The notes under the pieces were generated by a model that worked only from the letters and a program-made list of their open reading frames with translations, made no database searches and was not told where the DNA came from. 5,015 nucleotides of DNA from Deltaproteobacteria bacterium (GTDB taxonomy: Bacteria > Desulfobacterota > Desulfobacteria > Desulfobacterales > JAABPS01), in contig JAFDFT010000229.1 of NCBI GenBank assembly GCA_019309685.1, positions 1 through 5,015 of the forward strand, in the 5' to 3' direction. A program made the position numbers and the translations under genes. Each line of letters begins with the position of its first letter. Position 1 is the first letter of the stretch. Shown here piece after piece: positions 1 to 4,473 of this stretch.

Positions 1-129
1 AACTTTATCTTTATGATTTAAAAGTTTAGTGAGTATAGCTATTCGTATGGGTTTGATAAAAAAATAGAGAAGAGGATCATATATCTTGGCTGTGATACTA
101 TAATTGCTTACCATGGTACTTCTTCTTTG
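1..129. other. AT-rich segment without a supported gene
   Basis: This stretch lies downstream of the minus-strand exported-protein gene and runs to the left window edge. All three forward frames hit stops early (for example TAA at 19-21), so at most a few residues of a gene entering from the left could be present. I see no convincing intrinsic terminator for the minus-strand gene, meaning no GC-rich hairpin followed by a T-run in its direction. The only local symmetry is a 10-base perfect palindrome, TACCATGGTA, at 109-118. Confidence 0.5.
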
Positions 130-666
130 TTAGTTTCCTGTTAAGTAAGCGGCACCAAGCGTGATCATGATGATGCCCGTGGTGGCGAAGGGACATAATT
201 GGCCGTTCGTTTTTAGGAAGATCGGTCTGTTTTTATCAAAATTTCCCTGGATAATAGAATTTATCATATGACCGTTTTGAACTTTTTCATACTGTATGGA
301 GAATGCGTGTTTTTTGTTATCCACAAATACTTGATACAAAATTCCTTTACTCGTTTTTTTAATTTTCCCCATGGACATTTTTAACGGTCCAAAAGTGCCT
401 GTAATGATTTTACCCCCTTTATTATGATATGCAAAATCAAATGAATGGTACGTACCCTTTATGTCGATCTCACCCTTTATGGCTGTACCGCAATTATAAA
501 TCGCCCACAGCGGTGATGTGTTTGCAGTGCCAAAAACCTTGTCATTCATAAAGTGAAGGTTGATACCGCTGCCCGTAATATGACGCGTACCTTCACTGGA
601 TGCGAATGTTGATGAGCTTGATATGACAAGTAGCCACATAAATAAAAATAAGATTCTTTTTATCAT
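130..666 (-). CDS. Small exported protein of unknown function
   Basis: I do not recognise this 178-residue protein. It begins with a clear Sec-type signal peptide: a basic start (MIKR), a hydrophobic core at about residues 5-16, a serine-rich stretch, and a likely signal peptidase I site after Ala22 (TFA before SSE). There is no lipobox cysteine, so it should be periplasmic or outer-surface, not a lipoprotein. The mature part is rich in Gly, Lys and aromatic residues in an alternating pattern that suggests beta strands. It has only two cysteines (Cys59, Cys158), which could form a disulfide, and histidines at 29, 38, 74, 81, 120 and 133. The last 20 residues are hydrophobic and could be a membrane or packing helix. 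The start is supported by GGAAG at 671-675, four bases before the ATG, and by an upstream promoter. It is transcribed away from the Fe-S gene, so it forms its own unit. The coding call is fairly sure; the function is unknown. Confidence 0.75.
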   Translation of the reverse strand: MIKRILFLFMWLLVISSSSTFASSEGTRHITGSGINLHFMNDKVFGTANTSPLWAIYNCGTAIKGEIDIKGTYHSFDFAYHNKGGKIITGTFGPLKMSMGKIKKTSKGILYQVFVDNKKHAFSIQYEKVQNGHMINSIIQGNFDKNRPIFLKTNGQLCPFATTGIIMITLGAAYLTGN

Positions 667-710
667 TTTTCTTCCAGCATCCTCTTAAGTCGGTATAATT
701 ATATGTGGCG

Positions 711-739
711 TTTATGCCGGGTTGTTTAAAAATAGTCAA
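711..739 (-). promoter_or_regulatory. Predicted sigma70-type promoter of the exported-protein gene
   Basis: Read on the minus strand, TTGACT (739-734) matches the -35 consensus at five of six positions. It is followed after exactly 17 bases by CATAAA (716-711), which matches the -10 consensus at four of six. Transcription would begin near 704 and reach the ATG at 666 after a leader of about 40 bases. A perfect 10-base palindrome, TATAATTATA (694-703), lies at the predicted start point. It could be an operator or a second -10 element. This is a pattern call only. Confidence 0.5.
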
Positions 740-816
740 GTGATTAAAAATAATAGCAATAACGATAAAGCAGAGAAACGGGAAGGCGGAGAATTTGTGA
801 AGTGGATAAAGGGGTG

Positions 817-845
817 GTGACAGGAAGAAAAATATTGGGTATAAT
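817..845 (+). promoter_or_regulatory. Predicted sigma70-type promoter of the Fe-S protein gene
   Basis: GTGACA (817-822) matches the -35 consensus at five of six positions. The perfect -10 hexamer TATAAT (840-845) follows after the optimal 17-base spacer. Transcription would begin near 852, leaving a 5' leader of roughly 65 bases before the ATG at 919. This is the best promoter-like signal in the window. No operator symmetry around it stands out. Confidence 0.6.
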
Positions 846-905
846 TAAAATTCAATAAAACAGTCGCTGGCAAGAAAGATATACGACTTTTGAAAAATAA
901 TGAAA

Positions 906-912
906 AAGGAGA
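906..912 (+). promoter_or_regulatory. Ribosome binding site that fixes the Fe-S protein start
   Basis: AAGGAGA lies six bases upstream of the ATG at 919. It is a near-ideal Shine-Dalgarno sequence. It decides against the overlapping forward open frame that begins at 890, which has no such signal. Confidence 0.75.
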
Positions 913-918
913 TCCATC

Positions 919-1437
919 ATGCTGGTTCAAGGATATTCAGATTTGGAAATTAGTACGCCTGATTGCATGCCGGGTATTACCATATGGACTGCTGGTTTTA
1001 AACTGGACGCGGATGTTTCTTCGCTGTTCCCATACATCAACGCTGATATTAAAAAATCGGCATATTACGCTGAGCACCCGTGCATTCTTTTTGAACTGGA
1101 AGGAGTGAAATGGTCGCTGTATCCGAATAAAGTAAGCGCCCTCCCGTTTGAGGATAAGGCTCAGGCAGAGGGTTTTATCCTGCACCTTATTGATTACCTG
1201 AACGATTTGAATGAACGAAAACATACGATTGATCCCAGTTATGAAGTGTATAAACCAATTCCTGTGTTAGATATCTTTAAATGCCTGCCAGGCACAAACT
1301 GCAAAAAATGTGAATATTCCACATGTATGGCCTTTGCCGCGGCATTGAGCAAAGGAGAAGCAATGCTGGATCAATGTTTAGAAATAAAAGGATTTGATAT
1401 TTCTAAAGAGACAAAACTAAAAGAAATGCTTCCATAA
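919..1437 (+). CDS. Stand-alone [4Fe-4S] cluster-domain protein
   Basis: This soluble, presumably cytoplasmic protein of 172 residues has two parts. Residues 1 to about 115 form an alpha/beta-looking domain without recognised catalytic residues; its cysteines are Cys16 and Cys55. Residues 116-155 match the small Fe-S domain found in CO dehydrogenase/acetyl-CoA synthase corrinoid subunits and in electron-transfer proteins (Pfam 'FeS', PF04060 type). The ligand pattern is Cys128-x2-Cys131-x4-Cys136-x16-Cys153, embedded in TNCKKCEYSTCMAFAAALSKGE, which is diagnostic of the family. A further cysteine, Cys122, lies just before the motif. The usual CG of the motif is CE here (Glu132). In known members the domain binds one [4Fe-4S] cluster and often serves electron transfer to corrinoid or redox enzymes. 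The partner here is unknown. It has its own promoter and a strong ribosome binding site, and it is separated from the metal transporter by 333 bases. The domain call is strong; the physiological role is open. Confidence 0.88.
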   Translation: MLVQGYSDLEISTPDCMPGITIWTAGFKLDADVSSLFPYINADIKKSAYYAEHPCILFELEGVKWSLYPNKVSALPFEDKAQAEGFILHLIDYLNDLNERKHTIDPSYEVYKPIPVLDIFKCLPGTNCKKCEYSTCMAFAAALSKGEAMLDQCLEIKGFDISKETKLKEMLP

Positions 1438-1461
1438 TCACAGGTCTTGTACTGAACTTGA

Positions 1462-1672
1462 TTCAGAATCCGTCAGCTATTTATTCAAATGTTAGATTCT
1501 CTTGCGAAATTTTCTGCTAACATCCGAGTTGTTTATGACAATACCTTTCCAACTGCCTTGAACAGTACCTTGGAGGGATGAAGAATCAACGATTGGGCAA
1601 TTCACAGGAGTTGGTTTTGGTATTATTGGCGTACAGCCGGAAATGGTCATTACGGGAAGAAGTACAAGTTAA
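1462..1672 (+). pseudogene. Possible frameshifted gene remnant
   Basis: Two adjacent open segments in different frames read like natural protein sequence. Segment one (frame of 1489, open from 1462 to TGA at 1579-1581) includes LAKFSANIRVVYDNTFPTAL. Segment two (frame of 1562, ending TAA at 1670-1672) includes STIGQFTGVGFGIIGVQPEM. They overlap between about 1562 and 1581, so a single small insertion or deletion there would join them into one polypeptide of about 65 residues. No Shine-Dalgarno sequence precedes the only internal ATG (1489), and the left end is bounded by stops at 1453-1455 and 1459-1461. This fits a fragment of a decayed gene better than a living one. I do not recognise the parent family. 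Chance open frames of this length are common, so this is tentative. Confidence 0.3.
1489..1523. repeat. 7-bp perfect inverted repeat with 21-nt spacer
   Basis: ATGTTAG (1489-1495) and CTAACAT (1517-1523) are exact reverse complements, 21 bases apart. The arms resemble half-sites of enterobacterial Zur boxes (ATGTTA / TAACAT). The spacing is far wider than in a Zur box, and the site lies about 250 bases upstream of znuA. It could equally be chance inside the gene remnant. Confidence 0.3.
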
Positions 1673-1697
1673 TCACAGATATGAAATATAAGGGGTA

Positions 1698-1722
1698 AAA
1701 ATGATTGATAATTATTCGTTTT
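1698..1722. promoter_or_regulatory. Candidate Fur-family (Fur/Zur) operator upstream of znuA
   Basis: This is a 25-base imperfect palindrome: 12-base arms around A1710, with nine of twelve positions complementary. It contains TGATAAT (1706-1712), identical to one half of the Fur 7-1-7 consensus, and has the ATAATTAT core (1708-1715) shared by many Fur-family boxes. It sits about 50-70 bases upstream of a Zn/Mn uptake operon and overlaps the best local -35 candidate. That is where a metal-sensing repressor would be expected to act. Repression of such operons by Zur, Fur or MntR is established in other bacteria. Assignment to any one of them here is inference, because the outer positions match no consensus well. 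Confidence 0.4.
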
Positions 1723-1733
1723 ATGGGTATGCA
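1705..1733 (+). promoter_or_regulatory. Weak promoter candidate for the metal-transport operon
   Basis: TTGATA (1705-1710) matches the -35 consensus at five of six positions. TATGCA (1728-1733), 17 bases later, matches the -10 consensus at only three of six. The better -10 match, CATAAT (1732-1737), is four bases too far away. The -35 element lies inside the candidate operator. The true start site may differ. Confidence 0.25.
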
Positions 1734-1770
1734 TAATTTCAATTCATTTAATTTGTCCGGGAAATAAACC

Positions 1771-2715
1771 ATGCGTGGTCAATGTTGCAAAATTCAAGTG
1801 AAAAAAATTACGGTTATGTTGTTCGTGGTTATTTTACTGAGTTCAATGATCTTTTCCGGTACGATTGATATTTCAGCACATTCAAAAAAACCCATGCAAG
1901 TGTTTGTCAGTATTGCGCCACAGATCACCTTTGTCAAAAGAATTGGAGGTAACAGGGTATCCGTTTATGCACTGGTGTCGCCGGGAGAGAATCCATCGGC
2001 CTATGCGCCTACACCGATTCAAATAACGAAGCTCTCGAAATCAAAGATATTTTTCAGGATCGGGGTTCCATTTGAAGAATCACTGATAAAGCGGGTGAAA
2101 AATATCGCAGGGCAGATACAGATTGTTGATACACGAAAAGGGATTGTTCTGCGAAAAATGAAGGGTATGCATGAAGATGATGAAGCAGGCATGCAAGATA
2201 CTAAATCTTCTAAACATGAACATGTCGGTAATGATCCGCACATTTGGCTGAGTCCTTTGCTGGTTAAAATACAGGCAAGAACCATTTGTGATGCACTGAT
2301 ATCCGTTGACCCTGAAGGGCGCCAAATATACGAGGCAAACTGCCAGTCGTTTATTGAAGATTTAGAGGCGCTGCATCAAAAGATTAACCAATCAATTGCA
2401 CCTGTAAAGGGCGGGACACTTTTTGTTTTTCATCCTTCTTTTGGGTATTTTGCTGACGCGTACGGCTTAAAACAGATGGCAGTGGAAGTCGAGGGCAAAA
2501 GGCCCAAAGGAAAAGATCTTTCACGATTTATAAAACAGGCCAAAAAAGAAAAGGTTCAGGTTGTATTTGTTCAGCCCCAATTTGACCAGAACGCGGCGAG
2601 AAAGATCGCAAGCGCGATCAATGGTGTGGTCATCCCACTAGATCCGCTTTCCCGGGAATATTTTAAAAACATGGAAGCAATGGCGGATAAGATTGCAATG
2701 TCACTTGAAAAGTAA
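1771..2715 (+). CDS. znuA: Periplasmic Zn/Mn ABC transporter substrate-binding protein
   Basis: This is the 314-residue solute-binding protein of a cluster A-I (TroA/ZnuA) metal importer. It should capture Zn(II) or Mn(II) in the periplasm and deliver it to the permease. A signal peptide spans about residues 1-36: basic n-region to Lys12, hydrophobic core 13-30, likely cleavage after Ala36. The mature protein starts with the family beta strand QVFVSIAPQ (43-51). Likely metal ligands are His157 (in NDPHIWLSP), His221 (in FVFHPSFGYFADAYGL) and Asp291 (in PLDPLS). The usual first histidine of the 'PH(T/A)YEPTP' loop is absent: residues 75-82 are PSAYAPTP, with Ser76 at that position. A short His/Asp/Glu-rich loop (133-151, with His134, His149, His151) precedes the second ligand, as in ZnuA proteins. 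Length is normal. The ribosome binding site is weak (GGGA, 1759-1762), but the ATG at 1771 gives a well-formed signal peptide. It is the first gene of a three-gene operon. Whether the metal is Zn or Mn is not settled by sequence. Confidence 0.9.
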   Translation: MRGQCCKIQVKKITVMLFVVILLSSMIFSGTIDISAHSKKPMQVFVSIAPQITFVKRIGGNRVSVYALVSPGENPSAYAPTPIQITKLSKSKIFFRIGVPFEESLIKRVKNIAGQIQIVDTRKGIVLRKMKGMHEDDEAGMQDTKSSKHEHVGNDPHIWLSPLLVKIQARTICDALISVDPEGRQIYEANCQSFIEDLEALHQKINQSIAPVKGGTLFVFHPSFGYFADAYGLKQMAVEVEGKRPKGKDLSRFIKQAKKEKVQVVFVQPQFDQNAARKIASAINGVVIPLDPLSREYFKNMEAMADKIAMSLEK

Positions 2716-2729
2716 AATGTTCAACATTA

Positions 2730-2745
2730 CACCCTAAGGAGGGTG
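2730..2745 (+). promoter_or_regulatory. Stem-loop overlapping the znuC ribosome binding site
   Basis: CACCCT (2730-2735) pairs perfectly with AGGGTG (2740-2745) around the four-base loop AAGG. The strong Shine-Dalgarno sequence TAAGGAGGG (2735-2743), which sits six bases before the znuC ATG at 2750, lies in the loop and right arm. A hairpin here could lower initiation at znuC unless it is opened by ribosomes finishing znuA, whose stop is 15 bases upstream of the stem. The pairing is seen in the sequence; the regulatory effect is inferred. Confidence 0.45.
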
Positions 2746-2749
2746 GTTT

Positions 2750-3532
2750 ATGCGCAATAATAGTTTACTTGAGAAGATGAATCAACACGTTGTCGTATTA
2801 AAAGATGTCTTCTTTGCCTATAACAGTTCTACGGTTTTGGAAAATGTAAACCTGACCATTAAAGAAGGAGAGTTTGCAAGCATTGTGGGACCGAATGGCG
2901 GCGGAAAGTCAACATTGCTTAAATTACTTCTTGGTCTTCTTCACCCGAATTCAGGAGAGTTGCAGGTGTTCGGGAAGCCCCCGGAAAAGACCAGGCGTCG
3001 GATCGGATATATGCCTCAGCACGCGCAATTTGATGTTCAGTTCCCGGTAACAGTGATGGAAATAGTTCTCATGGGACGGTTGGGTTACACACTCGGCGGC
3101 AGGTATTCGAAAAAGGATCGGCTTATTGCCGAAAGATCCCTTGAAGAAGTCAACATGGCCGGCCTTGCTAAGCGATCTTTTAGTGATTTGTCAGGTGGTC
3201 AGCGTCAGCGGGTGCTGATCGCTCGTGCTCTATGCTGCGAACCGGATCTTCTCTTATTGGATGAACCCACCGCAAATATCGACCCCGAAGTTGAAGAAGC
3301 GCTTTTTGAGATTTTAAAATCATTAAACAAAAGGATGACCATCATGTTAGCAACACATGATGTCGGATTTGTATCTCAGTCGGTGAAAAGCGTTATTTGT
3401 GTAAACCGTTGTGTCGTGGTTCATCCTACGAGTGAATTGAGCGGAGAAATTATCAAGGATATTTATGGCGGTGAAGTCTGTATGATCCGTCACGATCACA
3501 GATGCAGCGCCGAAGGGCATGAAAATGATTGA
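2750..3532 (+). CDS. znuC: Zn/Mn ABC transporter ATP-binding protein
   Basis: This 260-residue cytoplasmic ATPase of the ZnuC/TroB type powers the importer by ATP hydrolysis as a dimer on the permease. All the key motifs are present and in order: Walker A GPNGGGKST (47-55), Q-loop Gln90 in GYMPQHAQFD, the family block FPVTVMEIVLMGR (98-110), ABC signature LSGGQRQRV (147-155), Walker B LLLLDEPTANID (167-178) and H-loop His203 in ATHD. The middle residues of Walker A are Gly-Gly (GPNGGGKST) where many ABC proteins have GxNGAGKST; this variant is common in metal importers. The C-terminal tail (243-260) is rich in Cys and His: Cys244, His248, His250, Cys252, His257. The start at 2750 is fixed by TAAGGAGGG six bases upstream. 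It follows znuA by 34 bases and overlaps znuB, so all three are very probably co-transcribed. The enzyme appears intact. Confidence 0.95.
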   Translation: MRNNSLLEKMNQHVVVLKDVFFAYNSSTVLENVNLTIKEGEFASIVGPNGGGKSTLLKLLLGLLHPNSGELQVFGKPPEKTRRRIGYMPQHAQFDVQFPVTVMEIVLMGRLGYTLGGRYSKKDRLIAERSLEEVNMAGLAKRSFSDLSGGQRQRVLIARALCCEPDLLLLDEPTANIDPEVEEALFEILKSLNKRMTIMLATHDVGFVSQSVKSVICVNRCVVVHPTSELSGEIIKDIYGGEVCMIRHDHRCSAEGHEND

Positions 3533-4385
3533 GTTTGTAAACGCTTTTTTTGATCCGGATAATGCGTTTTTACGTATTGCAATCTATGTTGCCACGCTTT
3601 CGAGTATTTCATTCGGCATCATTGGCACGTATGTTGTAACGCGCAGAATCAGCTATCTTGCGGGTGCAATTTCTCACTGCGTGTTTGGCGGGATTGGCGC
3701 AGGGTTATATATTCAGAAAGAAGTCGGGATATCCTGGTTTGAGCCAATGTACGGTGCGGTGATATCAGCAATCATGGCGGCAATAATTATCGGACTGGTG
3801 AGCCTTTATGCAAGGCAACGGGAAGACACCGTCATTGGCGCTTTGTGGGCGGTCGGAATGGCTGCCGGTCTTATTTTTGTGGATCTTACACCGGGATATT
3901 TTGATATCACCAGCTACTTGTTTGGTGATATCTTATTGATATCCATGAAGGACCTGTGGATGGTCGTATTTTTAGATGTTCTGGTTGTAGCGGTTTCTAT
4001 ATATTTTTACAACATACTTCTAGCCGTTTGCTTTGACCAGGAATTTGCCGGTTTGCGAGGAGTGTACTCTGGGGCATTTTATATCCTTCTTTTGTGTCTG
4101 ACCTCGCTAACCATTGTTCTGCTGGTCCGTGTGGTTGGCATCGTCATGGTTATCGCGTTACTGACGCTGCCCGCCGCTGTTGCAGGGCAATTTTCCAGGC
4201 GTCTGTGGCAGATGATGGTTCTGGCCGTTATCTTCTGTATGATATTTAACTGGACAGGACTTGCGTTGAGCTATTCGTTGAACCTGTCGAGCGGTCCCAC
4301 CATTATTATTATTGCGGGAATTACCTATATTGCTGTTATTTCATTCTCACGAATTTTTCATAGGATTAAACAGAAAAGTAGTTAA
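3525..4385 (+). CDS. znuB: Zn/Mn ABC transporter permease (ABC-3 family)
   Basis: This is the integral inner-membrane subunit forming the metal channel. About seven or eight hydrophobic helices can be seen, starting near residues 15-35 and ending near 255-275, with a basic cytoplasmic tail (HRIKQKSS). Family landmarks are the cytoplasmic block RRISYLAGAISH (40-51), the segment REDTVIGALWAVGMAAG (99-115) and SYLFGDIL (130-137), a hallmark of the family. Two in-frame ATGs exist, at 3519 and 3525. I chose 3525 because AAGGG (3513-3517) lies seven bases before it but only one base before the 3519 ATG. The protein then has 286 residues, or 288 from 3519. The gene begins inside the end of znuC (eight-base overlap, ATGATTGA), which suggests translational coupling and balanced ATPase and permease production. 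Length and motifs are typical and no damage is seen. It contains an unusual perfect 10-bp inverted repeat at 3903-3932. Confidence 0.93.
   Translation: MIEFVNAFFDPDNAFLRIAIYVATLSSISFGIIGTYVVTRRISYLAGAISHCVFGGIGAGLYIQKEVGISWFEPMYGAVISAIMAAIIIGLVSLYARQREDTVIGALWAVGMAAGLIFVDLTPGYFDITSYLFGDILLISMKDLWMVVFLDVLVVAVSIYFYNILLAVCFDQEFAGLRGVYSGAFYILLLCLTSLTIVLLVRVVGIVMVIALLTLPAAVAGQFSRRLWQMMVLAVIFCMIFNWTGLALSYSLNLSSGPTIIIIAGITYIAVISFSRIFHRIKQKSS
3903..3932 (+). repeat. Perfect 10-bp inverted repeat inside znuB
   Basis: GATATCACCA (3903-3912) and TGGTGATATC (3923-3932) are exact reverse complements around a 10-base loop. In mRNA they would form a stable stem. The arms encode parts of FDITSYLFGDIL, a conserved stretch of the permease family, so part of the symmetry may come from two Asp-Ile codon pairs (GAT ATC). 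No T-run follows, so it is not an intrinsic terminator. Confidence 0.6.
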
Positions 4386-4473
4386 ACAGGGGGCGTAAGT
4401 ACGAAACGCACAAATAGGTATCAAAATAGTATTAATTCTTTGCTTATCTTTAGAGAGAAGGAGGTGTGAAAAA
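4386..4473. other. Gap between znuB and the UroD-like gene
   Basis: These 88 bases contain no convincing intrinsic terminator and no well-spaced sigma70 promoter. The only hairpin potential is short (CGTA / TACG near 4394-4403). The downstream gene could therefore be transcribed from the znu promoter or from a promoter type I cannot recognise. Confidence 0.4.
4458..4466 (+). promoter_or_regulatory. Strong ribosome binding site of the UroD-like gene
   Basis: AAGGAGGTG matches nearly the full anti-Shine-Dalgarno complement and lies seven bases before the ATG at 4474. It decides for 4474 over the in-frame ATG at 4489 and shows that this gene can be translated efficiently on its own. Confidence 0.8.

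Larger units (their letters stand above)
667..918. other. Divergent intergenic region
   Basis: These 252 bases separate the leftward exported-protein gene from the rightward Fe-S gene. They hold one candidate promoter in each direction (711-739 leftward, 817-845 rightward) and no protein-coding frame with a ribosome binding site that I can defend. The purine-rich stretch at about 777-831 creates an open minus-strand frame whose translation is rich in Ser, Phe and Leu. That composition is expected of the complement of a purine-rich tract and does not indicate a gene. Confidence 0.6.
1438..1770. other. Intergenic region between the Fe-S gene and the metal transporter
   Basis: No intact gene is present in these 333 bases. 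From left to right I see: a weak symmetric element, GATTCAGAATC, at 1460-1470; a probable coding remnant broken by a frame change at 1462-1672; a 7-base-pair inverted repeat at 1489-1523; an imperfect 25-base palindrome at 1698-1722 that could be a Fur-family operator; and a possible 11-codon leader frame at 1701-1736. No convincing intrinsic terminator follows the Fe-S gene. Read-through into the transporter operon therefore cannot be excluded. Confidence 0.5.

Noticed and set aside
664..680. Tiny minus-strand frame (MLEEK) overlapping the start of the exported-protein gene as a leader peptide
   Set aside because: Its only purine-rich upstream sequence directly abuts the ATG, and five codons are easily explained by chance.
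736..930. Minus-strand open frame of 64 codons between the divergent genes
   Set aside because: It is the complement of a purine-rich stretch, has Ser/Phe/Leu-rich low-complexity translation, overlaps the start of the Fe-S gene and lacks a ribosome binding site.
890..1108. Forward open frame of 72 codons overlapping the Fe-S gene start
   Set aside because: The gene at 919 in another frame has a strong ribosome binding site and a recognisable Fe-S domain. This frame is its shadow.
937..1224. Minus-strand open frame of 95 codons inside the Fe-S gene
   Set aside because: It lies wholly antisense to a supported gene and has no recognisable motif.
1452..1466. Small hairpin CTGAA / TTCAG after the Fe-S gene as a terminator
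   Set aside because: It has only five AT-containing base pairs and no following T-run, so it is not a credible intrinsic terminator.
1578..1691. Forward 37-codon frame starting next to GGAGGG
   Set aside because: The purine-rich motif directly abuts the ATG with no spacer, so it cannot act as a normal Shine-Dalgarno sequence. The translation overlaps the better-looking coding remnant in another frame.
2019..2325. Two minus-strand open frames inside znuA
   Set aside because: Both are antisense to a gene with clear family motifs. Their translations are cysteine- and serine-rich without recognisable domains.
2604..2619. Inverted repeat GATCGC / GCGATC inside znuA
   Set aside because: A six-base repeat with a four-base loop in coding sequence is within what chance and codon choice produce.
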